From: Deltaproteobacteria bacterium
Lineage (GTDB): Bacteria; Myxococcota; Myxococcia; Myxococcales; JAHFDP01
DNA length: 64,000 nt
Direction: 5' to 3'
Assembly: GCA_023248955.1 (NCBI GenBank)
Contig: JAHFDP010000003.1
Span: 1 to 64,000 of the forward strand
The notes beneath the pieces were generated by a model that saw nothing but the letters and a program-made list of their open reading frames with translations, was not told the origin of the DNA and did not search any database. Both the position numbers and the translations under genes were made by a program. This document shows positions 9,810 through 18,593 of this stretch, one piece after another (the first letter of the stretch is position 1; each line of letters opens with the position of its first letter).

Positions 9810-10249
9810 TGGCGAAGCAGCTCCTTGACGAGATGAACAGCGAGCGCGTGCAAACCCGCGTCGTACATGGCGCGGCCCTTTTCGCTCGACAGCGTGTTCC
9901 AAAGCGTTTCGGGCGCGAGACCGATTTCGAGGTTGACGCGCACCAGCACCGCGGAGAGCGCGGGTGTTGCAGCAGCCGGTTTCACGCGACCGCGCCGCGC
10001 TTGGACCGATTTAGAAAGTTTGTCGAGCAGCGCATCGCCGTCCGTCCGCGGCCCTTGTGCTTCGTGCAGCGCCAGCTCGAGCGATTCGTAGAGCTCGTTC
10101 TGCAACTCGGCGCTCTCCAGCGCTCGGGTCAGACGTTCATGCGCATCTTCATCGTCGACGTTGAGCGCGGTCGCGTACGTCGGGCAGAGCAGTGTGGCCA
10201 GATCGGCCCGCGTGACGATGTGAGAGAGCCGCTTGGAAAAGGAAGTCAA
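9806..10249 (-). CDS. Conserved hypothetical, cotranscribed with rhlE
   Basis: 147-aa, probably soluble and mainly helical protein that I do not recognise. It starts at TTG 10249 and ends in a 4-bp overlap with the rhlE start. The middle is Glu-rich (SAELQNELYESLELALHEAQ) and there are no Cys-based or nucleotide-binding motifs apart from one Cys near residue 22. The arrangement suggests a function connected with the helicase, but this rests on position only. Confidence 0.6.
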   Translation of the reverse strand: MTSFSKRLSHIVTRADLATLLCPTYATALNVDDEDAHERLTRALESAELQNELYESLELALHEAQGPRTDGDALLDKLSKSVQARRGRVKPAAATPALSAVLVRVNLEIGLAPETLWNTLSSEKGRAMYDAGLHALAVHLVKELLRQ

Positions 10250-10252
10250 GCA

Positions 10253-10339
10253 CTACTTGTAACCCGCGTGGCGCGGTTTAGCGACCTGCTCCGACTCGGG
10301 CGGCGGCACTTTGTCCTGATTTGGATGAAGGTGCAGCAT
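10253..10339 (-). CDS. Possible 28-aa leader/small protein
   Basis: A short frame from ATG 10339 to TAG 10253-10255 with a GAGGAG ribosome site 9 nt upstream. It encodes MLHLHPNQDKVPPPESEQVA and eight further, basic residues. Its stop is 3 bp before the TTG start of the 147-aa gene, so it would be the first gene of the rhlE transcript, on the strand opposite the glmL leader. It could be a leader peptide, a small protein or chance. Confidence 0.3.
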   Translation of the reverse strand: MLHLHPNQDKVPPPESEQVAKPRHAGYK

Positions 10340-10402
10340 CAGGTTCGGCTCCTCGGCAACTTCGCTTGACGCCCTCTCGCACCAAGGCCTAGCGTCCGCG
10401 CC

Positions 10403-12256
10403 ATGTCTGACCATGCGGCGTCCGCGCCGACGCGCGATTTTTCGTCCATTCGATCCATTCTCGCCACCGACTGCGGATCGACCACCACCAAGGCGATCCT
10501 GATCGAAAAAAATGACGCCGGCGAATTTCGCTTGGTCACGCGCGGCGAGGCGCCCACCACCGTTGAAGCGCCGTTCGAAGACGTCACGCGCGGCGTGCTG
10601 AACGCCATCGCCGAAGTCGAAGAACTCCGCGGGCGAAAATTTCTCTCGGGCGAAAAAATGATCACGCCGCAAATCGGTGAGGTCGGCGCCGACATCTACA
10701 TTTCCACCAGCTCGGCGGGTGGCGGTTTGCAGATGGTTGTCACCGGTGTGGTGAAGAGCATGTCCGCCGAGAGTGCCGCGCGCGCATCGTTGTCAGCGGG
10801 CGCCATTGTGATGGACACGCTTGCCTCGAATGACGAGCGACTGGCGCACGAAAAGATCGAACGCATCCGCCAGTTGCGGCCGGACATGATTCTTCTCTCG
10901 GGGGGCGTGGATGGCGGCACCGTGTCTCACGTGGTGGCGCTTGCGGAGTTGCTCTCGGCGGCCAATCCGAAGCCGCGGCTCGGCATCGGATTTAATTTGC
11001 CGGTCATCTACGCGGGCAACAAAGAAGCTGCCGGCGAAGTGCAGAAAATTCTCGCCGACAAAGTGAGTTTGCAAACGGTGCCCAACTTGCGGCCGGTGTT
11101 GGAGCAGGAAAATCTCGGCCCCGCGCGCGATGCCATTCACGATCTTTTTCTCGAGCACGTGATGCAGCAGGCGCCCGGTTACAAAAAATTAATTTCCTGG
11201 ACCGATGCGCCGATCATGCCCACGCCCGGCGCGGTGGGGCTCATCATTCAGAGCATCGCCAAGCGGCAAAACATTTCGGTGGTGGGCGTCGACATCGGCG
11301 GCGCGACGACGGACGTTTTTAGTGTGTTCGGTGCGCGGAAGAGTTTCAACCGCACGGTCTCGGCCAATCTGGGCATGAGCTATTCAGTATCGAACGTGCT
11401 GGCCGAAGCGGGTCTCGACAACATTCTGCGCTGGGTTCCGTTCGACATCGATCAGGCTGAGCTGCGCAACCGCATCGGCAACAAAATGATTCGGCCGACC
11501 ACGATTCCGCAGGGCTTTCGGGAGCTGCAAATCGAGCAGGCCATCAGCCGCGAAGCGTTGCGGCTGGCGTTTGTGCAGCACAAAGCCTTCGCGGTTTCGC
11601 TCAAGGGCGTGCAGAAGGAGCGCACGATTTCCGATGCCTTTGCGCAGAGCGCTTCCGACACGCTCGTGAACATGATGGAGCTGTCGATGATCGTTGGGTC
11701 GGGTGGCGTCTTGTCGCACGCGCCGCGGCGATCGCAGTCGATGATGATGCTCATCGATGCGTTTGCGCCGGAGGGCGTGACGGAGCTGGTGGTCGATTCG
11801 ATTTTCATGATGCCGCACCTCGGTGTGCTTTCGACGGTGCACGAAGCGGCGGCAACCGAAGTGTTCGACAAGGATTGTCTGATTCGTCTCGGCACCTGCC
11901 TGGCGCCGGTGCTCGCCAAGGGGAAAGAAAAAGTTGGCGAAGAAATTCTGCGCGCGTCGCTGACGTTGCCGGACGGTACGCGCAAAGACGTGGCGCTCAA
12001 GGTCGGCGAGGTGCTGCTCGTGGAAGTGCCGTACGTGGAGGGAAAAAAGACGCGCGCGATTCTGACGCCAAGTAAACGCTACGACGTCGGCAATGGCGCG
12101 GGTGTGCCGGTGGAGACCGAGATGAACGGTGGCGTGACGGGAATCGTGTTCGATGGCCGCGGCCGTCCGCTGGTGATGCCGAGCGAAGCCGGAGAGCGGG
12201 TGCGGCGACTCACCGCGTGGAATGCGGCGCTGAACGTTTACGGAGAGGCGCGCTAA
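10403..12256 (+). CDS. GlmL/MutL-family ASKHA protein (glutamate mutase accessory family)
   Basis: 617-aa member of the MutL/GlmL family known beside B12-dependent glutamate mutase. Two actin-like ATPase phosphate loops are visible: ATDCGSTTTKAILIE at the N-terminus and VVGVDIGGATTDVFSVFG in the middle, with GSGGVLSHAP later. Such proteins are thought to act as chaperones or reactivases, but the biochemical role is unsettled. No cobalamin mutase subunit (DxHxxG) is seen in this window, so it is an orphan here. Its stop overlaps the next gene's start (TAATG), so the pair is coupled. Confidence 0.85.
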   Translation: MSDHAASAPTRDFSSIRSILATDCGSTTTKAILIEKNDAGEFRLVTRGEAPTTVEAPFEDVTRGVLNAIAEVEELRGRKFLSGEKMITPQIGEVGADIYISTSSAGGGLQMVVTGVVKSMSAESAARASLSAGAIVMDTLASNDERLAHEKIERIRQLRPDMILLSGGVDGGTVSHVVALAELLSAANPKPRLGIGFNLPVIYAGNKEAAGEVQKILADKVSLQTVPNLRPVLEQENLGPARDAIHDLFLEHVMQQAPGYKKLISWTDAPIMPTPGAVGLIIQSIAKRQNISVVGVDIGGATTDVFSVFGARKSFNRTVSANLGMSYSVSNVLAEAGLDNILRWVPFDIDQAELRNRIGNKMIRPTTIPQGFRELQIEQAISREALRLAFVQHKAFAVSLKGVQKERTISDAFAQSASDTLVNMMELSMIVGSGGVLSHAPRRSQSMMMLIDAFAPEGVTELVVDSIFMMPHLGVLSTVHEAAATEVFDKDCLIRLGTCLAPVLAKGKEKVGEEILRASLTLPDGTRKDVALKVGEVLLVEVPYVEGKKTRAILTPSKRYDVGNGAGVPVETEMNGGVTGIVFDGRGRPLVMPSEAGERVRRLTAWNAALNVYGEAR

Positions 12257-13377
12257 TGGCCAACGTCTATACGCCGGGTTTGAAAGTCACTGCGCGGACC
12301 GTGGTGAAGAAGACGCGGCGCTTGCCGATCTTTGGTCAGGTGCTCGTGAAAGTGGGCCAGCGCGTTGGCGCTACCGATATCGTCGCGCGCACCGATCTGC
12401 CCGGAAAAGTTTATCCCGCGAACATCGCCAACGCGCTGGGTGTCATGCCGGATGAAGTGCCGACGGCGATGATGAAAAAGCCGAGCGATGCGATCACCAA
12501 GGGCGAAGTGATCGCCGAAACGAAAGGCATGTTCGGTTTTTTCAAAGGCCAGTATCAGGCGCCGATCGACGGCACCGTCGACAACATCTCGCACATCACC
12601 GGGCAAGTGATGCTGCGCGAGAACCCGATTCCCGTCACGGTGCAGGCCTACGTCGACGGTACGGTGGCTGAAATTCTCGAGCGCGAAGGCGTGGTCGTGC
12701 AGACCGTCGCGACGTTCGTGCAGGGAATTTTCGGACTGTCCGGCGAAGCGCACGGACCGCTGCGTCGCATCGCTGAGCGTCCCGACGCCATCGTTGCGGA
12801 ATCGGCCATCGACGAATCGTGCCGCGGCAAAGTGCTCATCGCCGGATCGTTCGCGCCACTTTCACTCTTGAAAAAAGCGATCGCGGTCGGCGCCAGAGGA
12901 CTCGTGGTCGGCGGCTTTGACTACAACGACATCAAAGAGCTGCTCGGAAAAGACCTTGGCGTGGCGATTACCGGCGGCGAGAAGCTCGGTACTACGCTTG
13001 TAGTAACCGAGGGCTTCGGCCGCATCGCCATGGCGCAGCGCACGTTCGATTTGCTCGCACAAAACGAAGGACGCATCGCTTCGATCAACGGCGCCACGCA
13101 AATTCGCGCGGGCGTGATTCGGCCGGAGATCATTGTGCCGCTGGAGGGCGTGAGCGCGGAGGGGCATCACGAAGCGCCACTGGTCGGACTGGAAGTCGGC
13201 GCGCCAGTGCGCTGCATTCGCTTTCCTTATTTCGGAAAGCTTGGCCGCGTGACGGCACTACCGTCCGAGCTCGCGAAGATGGAATCGGAGACGATGGTGC
13301 GTGTGATGGAAGTGACGTTCGATGAGGGCGGAAAAGCGATTGTGCCGCGCGCGAATGTGGAAGCCATCGAGGGTTAG
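12256..13377 (+). CDS. Conserved uncharacterised partner of GlmL, barrel-sandwich-like
   Basis: 373 aa; starts at ATG 12256, one base into the glmL stop. The N-terminal part (residues about 20-150) has the alternating beta pattern of lipoyl/barrel-sandwich domains (GQVLVKVGQRV, DLPGKVYPAN, APIDGTVDNISHITGQV), then FVQGIFGLSGEAHGPLRRI and a Gly/Val-rich alpha/beta region (GKVLIAGSFAPLSLLKKAIA, ARGLVVGGFDY). There is no lipoylation Lys context, Cys pair or known catalytic motif. I recall this kind of protein next to GlmL homologues in other phyla, but its function is not established. Confidence 0.75.
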   Translation: MANVYTPGLKVTARTVVKKTRRLPIFGQVLVKVGQRVGATDIVARTDLPGKVYPANIANALGVMPDEVPTAMMKKPSDAITKGEVIAETKGMFGFFKGQYQAPIDGTVDNISHITGQVMLRENPIPVTVQAYVDGTVAEILEREGVVVQTVATFVQGIFGLSGEAHGPLRRIAERPDAIVAESAIDESCRGKVLIAGSFAPLSLLKKAIAVGARGLVVGGFDYNDIKELLGKDLGVAITGGEKLGTTLVVTEGFGRIAMAQRTFDLLAQNEGRIASINGATQIRAGVIRPEIIVPLEGVSAEGHHEAPLVGLEVGAPVRCIRFPYFGKLGRVTALPSELAKMESETMVRVMEVTFDEGGKAIVPRANVEAIEG

Positions 13378-13389
13378 CCAACCCAGACG

Positions 13390-13423
13390 AAAAAAGGGCC
13401 CCGGAATCGCTTCCGAGGCCCTT
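13390..13423 (-). terminator. Intrinsic terminator of the cold-shock gene
   Basis: Inverted repeat with arms 13394-13406 and 13411-13423 (AAGGGCC / GGCCCTT outer, CGGAA / TTCCG inner, one mismatch, TCGC loop). In the minus direction the stem is followed by a run of U (complement of A at 13390-13395), so it should terminate csp transcripts. It may also slow readthrough from the convergent glmL operon. Confidence 0.85.
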
Positions 13424-13447
13424 CGGATTTTCGGTAGGTTCGCCTGT

Positions 13448-13651
13448 CTAAGCCTTACGCACGTTTGCCGCCTGCGGACCTTTGGGACCTTCGGTCACCT
13501 CATATTCGACCTTCTGGCCCTCTGCGAGGCTGCGGAAGCCCTGCTCCTGGATGGCAGTGTGGTGGACAAATACGTCCTTGCCGCCGCCGTCCGGGGTAAT
13601 GAATCCGTAGCCCTTCGCATCGTTGAACCACTTCACGGTTCCTGTCGCCAT
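13448..13651 (-). CDS. Cold-shock domain protein
   Basis: 67-aa CspA-type OB-fold RNA chaperone. RNP1 (KGYGFI) and RNP2 (VFVHH) are intact, and the start [18 protein letters not shown] is typical. ATG 13651 is preceded by AAGGAAGAA. It is monocistronic, with its own terminator at 13390-13423. Sequence alone cannot say whether it is cold-induced or constitutive. Confidence 0.95.
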   Translation of the reverse strand: MATGTVKWFNDAKGYGFITPDGGGKDVFVHHTAIQEQGFRSLAEGQKVEYEVTEGPKGPQAANVRKA

Positions 13652-13751
13652 TTCAACTTCTTCCTTTCGCAAGCGGCCGCGTAATGCGACCAGTACAGCA
13701 CCTAATTGTCAAAGCTAACGTGGGTCGGGCCGTGAATCAAGGCGCGGCGGG

Positions 13752-14084
13752 TCATTTGACGAGTGCCGGGGCGAGGGCCGCTCGCACGTCGTCCTGCATC
13801 ATCAGGAGCTCGAGCTCCTCGGGGGCCAGGCGCGACACACGCACGGAGCGGATGCCGGGGATCCGAACGGTGACTTCAACCTCGCCGTTCGGGAGCCATT
13901 GCGCCTCCACGCGAATGGTGCCTTTGCGGTGGAGCAGGTCGGCTTCGAGCGATCGCAAACGCTGATCGATGCGCAGCGCGCGGCGCGTTTCCGGATATTG
14001 GAAAGTATGGAAATGGCGATTGCGCGAGAGTGGACGACCCTCGGCGCGCATGCGGCCCACGACGCGATAGACGAAGTCGCGCAT
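13752..14084 (-). CDS. Hypothetical protein
   Basis: 110-aa basic protein with a Val/Arg-rich second half (EVEVTVRIPGIRSVRVSRLA) that looks like a small alpha+beta fold. No family recognised. ATG 14084 is the only good start. It is divergent from the TPR protein gene (43 bp between starts). Confidence 0.6.
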   Translation of the reverse strand: MRDFVYRVVGRMRAEGRPLSRNRHFHTFQYPETRRALRIDQRLRSLEADLLHRKGTIRVEAQWLPNGEVEVTVRIPGIRSVRVSRLAPEELELLMMQDDVRAALAPALVK

Positions 14085-14127
14085 CTGGGCAGTTTAATGC
14101 AGCTTCGGGTTTTGCCATAATCGATTC

Positions 14128-14847
14128 ATGCGGGCCTTTGCTTTGGCGTTTGGACTGCTCGCGGCCGTGCCTACGCGTGCGTCGGAATCGAGCGCGGTGG
14201 CAAAAGCACTGGTGGCGCAGGCGCGCGCGCATTTCGAGGCGGGCCAATTTGAGCTTGCCGCCAGCGAATATGAGGCGGTGTATGCGCAGAGACCGGTCGC
14301 GGGGCTGCTCTTCAATATGGCGCAGTGTTACCGATTGGCCGCGTTGCCGGAGAAGGCCGCGAAAAATTACGAGGCGTTTTTGCGCGCGGAGCCCAATGCG
14401 GCGAATGTGGAAGAGGTACGGCGATACTTAGTGGATGCGCGCGCCGCGGTTGAGAAAAGACCAGCTGAGGTTGCGGCGGTGGTGGTCGAAGCGCCAGCGA
14501 CAAATTTTGTCCCGTCGCCAGCTGCTCCAGCGCCCGCCGCTGCGGTGGCATCTCCACTCGACGAGCCGATCATGGTCGTCGTACCAGCGCGAGCGGGTCG
14601 AGCACATCGGTTGGTCGGAGGCGCGATGACGCTGACCGGTGCTGCGTTGTTGGGTCTTGCCGCTTACGAGTTTGTGTCGGCCAATGCTGCGATTAAGGCC
14701 GCGGGGGCGAACGAGTCGGTTTCCGGATTGGCGCAAACGAATCGAAACGTCGCGAAAGAGGCGCAGCGAAATGGGTGGATCGCTGGAGTGGGAGCAGTGG
14801 CGCTCATCGGTGGCGGCGGGTTCGTGCTGTTGGGGATGACGTTTTAG
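14128..14847 (+). CDS. Exported TPR protein with C-terminal membrane segments
   Basis: 239 aa: signal peptide (cleavage near ARASES), about two TPR-like units (residues 25-105, including LFNMAQCYRLAALPEKAAKNYEA), a Pro/Ala-rich linker and two hydrophobic segments near the C-terminus (ALLGLAAYEF and AVALIGGGGFVLLGMTF). This architecture is common in Myxococcota cell-envelope proteins of unknown role. The stop overlaps by four bases the stop of the convergent rhomboid gene. Confidence 0.7.
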   Translation: MRAFALAFGLLAAVPTRASESSAVAKALVAQARAHFEAGQFELAASEYEAVYAQRPVAGLLFNMAQCYRLAALPEKAAKNYEAFLRAEPNAANVEEVRRYLVDARAAVEKRPAEVAAVVVEAPATNFVPSPAAPAPAAAVASPLDEPIMVVVPARAGRAHRLVGGAMTLTGAALLGLAAYEFVSANAAIKAAGANESVSGLAQTNRNVAKEAQRNGWIAGVGAVALIGGGGFVLLGMTF

Positions 14848-15593
14848 GTATGCACACGCATAGCCGCTAGCAGCAGCGCGACCACCGTCGCCATCGCCGG
14901 AATCAGCACCACTATTTTCATCGCTCCCGGCATGCGATCGCCGCGCGCTTCGATCGGAAAAACTAGGCCCAGCGCGGCTCCGCACAGCATGCCGCCAAGA
15001 TGTCCCCAGTTGTCGATGCGCGGATTGGAAAGTCCGTAAGCGACGTTGATGCCGATGGTGAGCGCGGCGCTCTGCATCACGCGGCCGAAAAGTTGGCGCG
15101 GGACTTCGCTGCGCAGGCGCCAAAAGGCGGCCGGCATCGCCGCGAAGCAGCCGAAGATTGCACCCGAGGCGCCGACCGACATCTGGCCGCCGAGGCGCGC
15201 GGAGAGCGCAAATCCGGCGAGGCCGCTGGCGGCATAGAGTCCTGCAAAGGCGGCGCGGCCGAAGGCCTTTTCCACGAACGGGCCGACGGCGTAGAGCGAG
15301 TACATGTTGAGCGCGATGTGCGCCAGGCCGCCGTGGAGAAACATCGCTGCGCCCAGCCGCCACAACTCGCGCGGATAGAGCTTGGGCATGCTGGCGCCGA
15401 GTGAGAAGAGCACGCGTCCGTCGTCGGCGCCGCCCAGCGCCATTTCTGCCGCAAAGGCCGCCACGCAGAGCGCGATGATCACATAGGTGATCTGCACCTT
15501 CGCGGTCTGCATGTGCAACGCGAAGCGCTGGTAACGATCCGCCGGCGAAAGCTCGGCGGGTACGTCACGCCATCCGGTGTGATCGGTTGTCAT
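14844..15593 (-). CDS. Rhomboid-family intramembrane serine protease
   Basis: 249-aa integral membrane protease with six to seven hydrophobic segments. The catalytic dyad is present: Ser143 in GASGAIFG and His198 in NWGHLGG; the H-x9-N loop motif is HGGLAHIALNMYSLY. ATG 15593 overlaps the stop of the M16 peptidase (ATGA), putting histidine kinase, M16 peptidase and rhomboid in one coupled run. Substrates unknown. Confidence 0.92.
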   Translation of the reverse strand: MTTDHTGWRDVPAELSPADRYQRFALHMQTAKVQITYVIIALCVAAFAAEMALGGADDGRVLFSLGASMPKLYPRELWRLGAAMFLHGGLAHIALNMYSLYAVGPFVEKAFGRAAFAGLYAASGLAGFALSARLGGQMSVGASGAIFGCFAAMPAAFWRLRSEVPRQLFGRVMQSAALTIGINVAYGLSNPRIDNWGHLGGMLCGAALGLVFPIEARGDRMPGAMKIVVLIPAMATVVALLLAAMRVHT

Positions 15594-16894
15594 ACAGGCA
15601 GATCGCTGGCTCGCTCGGCCAGGTCCCGCGCGGCTTTGCGCAGTTTGGCGTCCAGCTTCCCAACGCAGACGCACAACAGTTGCGATCGCCGAAACGTCGC
15701 TGCGGCGGCCGCGCGCACTTCCTCCGCCGTCACGCGTTCGATGCGGGCCAGGCGCTCTTCGAAACTTTCCGGCGGGCGAAACAGCTCCGTTCCGCCGAAC
15801 CAGCCGGCCATGTCGCCGGCGGAATCGAGCGAAAACTCCAGCCCCATGCGGTAACGCGCCTTCACGCGCGCGACTTCGTCTTCGGGTGGCGTGGTGTGCG
15901 CAAGCTCGCCAATCACGCGCAAAAGTTGTTCGAGCAGCGCGGGCACTTTGGGCGGCGCGGTGGCGGCATCGAGTTCGAACAGCGCGGCGTCGTCGAACGT
16001 ATCGAGGCCGCCGTGCACGCTGTACGCGAGGCCGCGACGATCGACGATCTCCACTTGCAAGCGCGAGGAGAGACCGTCGTCGAGGAGCCGCCGCGCAATG
16101 AGCGTCGCGGGAAAAGTGGGATCGGTTTCCACCACCGAGGGAAAACTTAGCCGCACCTCGACTTGGCTCTCGTCGTGGCGCACGTGGAGAAAACGTGGAC
16201 CGAGCGGCGGCGCCGGAGGGGGTATCACCTTTTGCAACGCGCCGCCCTGTAGCAGTCCCGCAAAGTCCCGCTGAGCGAGACGCAACACGTCGTCTCGCCG
16301 AACTGGACCTGCGGCGGCGAGTACCATGTTCGACGCGCGGTAGATTCGCTCGTGATGTGCGCGCAGCTGTTCGGTGGTTAGCGCGCTCACGCTCTCGCGC
16401 GTGCCGCCAATCTTGAAGCCTAGAGGATGGTCGCCAAACGTGGCGCGTTTGGACAGGTTGTCGACGTCGATGTCGCGGCCTTCGTCGTCCACTTCGTCGA
16501 GAATCTCCTCGAGGATCACTTCGCGCTCGAGATGAATTTCCTTCAAGAGCGGCCGCGACAACACATCGCCGAGCACACAGGTGCCCACCTCCAAACGCTG
16601 CGGGTGAAGCGGCGTGTAGTAGTAGCCGTGATCGCGCGTGGTCACGCCGTTGAGCGAACCGCCGGCGTCTTCCACCAGCGCGTTCATGGCGCGGCCGTCG
16701 GGGTAGCCCTGCGATCCGCGAAAATACATGTGCTCGAGAAAGTGGGAGATGCCGTTGTTGCTGACCGTCTCGTAACGGCTGCCCGCGCGCACATAGAGTG
16801 CGAGCACCGCGGAATGCAGATGCGGCACTTCCACGGTGACCACGCGCAGGCCGTTGTCGAGGACGTCGCGAAAAGCGCTGAAGGATGGGATCAT
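15590..16894 (-). CDS. M16 (insulinase/PqqL-type) zinc metalloprotease
   Basis: 434-aa single-unit M16 peptidase. The inverted zinc motif HFLEH is at residues 51-55, with the third ligand Glu near 130 in EREVILEEILDE, so this is the catalytically competent type. The C-terminal half is the usual non-catalytic M16 domain. No signal peptide. Start ATG 16894 overlaps the kinase stop (ATGA), and its stop overlaps the rhomboid start. Confidence 0.92.
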   Translation of the reverse strand: MIPSFSAFRDVLDNGLRVVTVEVPHLHSAVLALYVRAGSRYETVSNNGISHFLEHMYFRGSQGYPDGRAMNALVEDAGGSLNGVTTRDHGYYYTPLHPQRLEVGTCVLGDVLSRPLLKEIHLEREVILEEILDEVDDEGRDIDVDNLSKRATFGDHPLGFKIGGTRESVSALTTEQLRAHHERIYRASNMVLAAAGPVRRDDVLRLAQRDFAGLLQGGALQKVIPPPAPPLGPRFLHVRHDESQVEVRLSFPSVVETDPTFPATLIARRLLDDGLSSRLQVEIVDRRGLAYSVHGGLDTFDDAALFELDAATAPPKVPALLEQLLRVIGELAHTTPPEDEVARVKARYRMGLEFSLDSAGDMAGWFGGTELFRPPESFEERLARIERVTAEEVRAAAAATFRRSQLLCVCVGKLDAKLRKAARDLAERASDLPV

Positions 16895-18423
16895 ACGGAG
16901 GCGGGAAGCCGTATCACGAAAACCGTTCCCTTGCCGGGCTCGCTTTCCACCTGCGCCGCGCCGCCGTGCTCTTGCAAAATCTGTTGGGTGAGCGCGAGAC
17001 CCAAGCCGGTGCCGCGTTCCTTGGTGGTGAAGAAAGGTTCGAAGAGTTTATCGCGAAGCGCGGCGTCGATGCCAACGCCGGTGTCGGCGATCGCGACGAT
17101 GGCCGCGCCTCCTTCGCTGCGCGTGGTGATCGTCAGCGTGCCTCCCGCGGACATGGCTTCGCGCGCGTTGCGGATGAGGTTCACGAAGGCTTGGCGAAGT
17201 TGCGCGGCATCTCCGGAAACGCGCGGTGGCGACTCGAACACGCGCTGTACTTCGATGCGCGCGGTAGCGAGCTCCTCGGCGTGAAAGTCGAGCAGGTCGC
17301 CGAGAAGATCGTTTAGCTCGACCGGCGCAAGTTGCGGTTTCGGCATGCGTGCGAAACGCAAATACTGTTCGGTGATTTCGGTGAGACGATCGACTTCTTG
17401 CGAGATGGCGGTGAGCAAGGTTGTCGCGCTGCGATCCCCGGACGCGAGCGCATCAGCCATGAGCTCGGCGTTGAGGCCGATCGATGAAAGCGGATTTCGA
17501 ATTTCGTGCGCCACCTGCGCGGCCATGCGTCCCACCGTGGCCAGCCGCTCGGATCGCAACAGCGCTTCGCCTTGCGCTTTGAGCCGCGCTTCGCGTTCGC
17601 GCAAACTCTCGGCCATCGCTTTGAACTCGCGCGTGAGCGTTGCCACTTCGTCGCCCTCGGCGCGCGCATCGGGAAGGATGCCCGCGAACTCGCCGCGCGA
17701 AACGCCGCGGGCTGCTTCGGTGAGCGCGCGAATCGGCGCGAGCAAGCGTTGTGACGCGGCGGTGGCCAGGAGTCCAACCAGAATCGCAAAGAGCGAAAGC
17801 GCCACCGTGGCCAACGCGGTGCGCCGCTCCTTGGCTTCGGCGTCGGCCACACCGTGATCGATGCGATCGCCCAGCGCCGACACCAGCTGGGCCATCTCGC
17901 GATCGACGCGCAGCTCGACGCGTTTCAATTTGCGGACCACGTCGTTTCCGCTCAGCACGATGCCGGTTTCCAGCGCGGTGTAGAGCTGTTCGGCGGCAGC
18001 GTCGTACTGATCGAATCGTTCGGCGATCGAGTTGAGCCGCGCTTCGATGTCGTCGAGCGCTTCGCGATCGCTCTCGTCGGCGGCACCGCGCGCGGTGGCC
18101 ACCAGCTTGCGCGCGGCGGCGATCTTGTCGCGCACTTGGCGCGCGAAATAGACGCGGGCAAGTTGCACCAGCGCACGCCGACTGTGCGGATCGCGTTCTT
18201 CCATCAGCCGATCGCGCTCGAGCTCGCGCTCTTTTTGAAACGTCTCCAACCGCGCGGCGACTTGGGCCAAGGGGAAATAGCCGGTCGAGAGCAGTCCGAG
18301 GCGACGGCCAATGGCGCGCATCTGCACCACGCCATAGATGGAAACCGCGCCGAAAGTGATCAGCACCACTGCGAAGCTGAGGAACACTTTCGTGGCCACG
18401 GAGAGTGGCGCGCGGCGTTGCAT
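16891..18423 (-). CDS. Sensor histidine kinase (HAMP-HisKA-HATPase)
   Basis: 510-aa membrane sensor: TM1 about 12-32, a long helical periplasmic region rich in charged residues, TM2 about 203-223, HAMP about 225-275, phosphoacceptor His306 in VAHEIRNPLSSIG, and an ATPase domain with N box, DTGVGID and GTGLGLAL. No response regulator lies beside it, so it is orphan here; the coupled M16 and rhomboid peptidases suggest an envelope-related output, which is inference. ATG 18423 is preferred to upstream in-frame starts because TM1 then begins the protein. Confidence 0.9.
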   Translation of the reverse strand: MQRRAPLSVATKVFLSFAVVLITFGAVSIYGVVQMRAIGRRLGLLSTGYFPLAQVAARLETFQKERELERDRLMEERDPHSRRALVQLARVYFARQVRDKIAAARKLVATARGAADESDREALDDIEARLNSIAERFDQYDAAAEQLYTALETGIVLSGNDVVRKLKRVELRVDREMAQLVSALGDRIDHGVADAEAKERRTALATVALSLFAILVGLLATAASQRLLAPIRALTEAARGVSRGEFAGILPDARAEGDEVATLTREFKAMAESLREREARLKAQGEALLRSERLATVGRMAAQVAHEIRNPLSSIGLNAELMADALASGDRSATTLLTAISQEVDRLTEITEQYLRFARMPKPQLAPVELNDLLGDLLDFHAEELATARIEVQRVFESPPRVSGDAAQLRQAFVNLIRNAREAMSAGGTLTITTRSEGGAAIVAIADTGVGIDAALRDKLFEPFFTTKERGTGLGLALTQQILQEHGGAAQVESEPGKGTVFVIRLPASV

Positions 18424-18493
18424 CACGAATGTATACAACCGATCAGCGGCCGATCGTCGCCCTCCAGACAGTTGGAGAGGGAACGTGGAGTGA

Positions 18494-18534
18494 GGTTGCA
18501 CCGATCGTCTATCGAATTGGTGCAGTGGTGCACC
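18494..18534. promoter_or_regulatory. Inverted repeat in the divergent kinase/lipoprotein gap
   Basis: GGTGCA (18519-18524) and TGCACC (18529-18534) form a perfect 6-bp dyad with a 4-bp spacer; a related half site, GGTTGCACC, lies just upstream (18494-18502). It sits in the 170-bp divergent gap and could be an operator. No binding factor is implied by the sequence. Confidence 0.35.
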
Positions 18535-18593
18535 AGATTTCGGCGAAATGAGCGCTAGCGAAGGTGGCACGGACGTTGCTCTGCTTTCGACGC

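Noticed and set aside
16427-17284. Long plus-strand frames opposite the M16 peptidase and the kinase
   Set aside because: Antisense shadows of well-supported genes in high-GC DNA.
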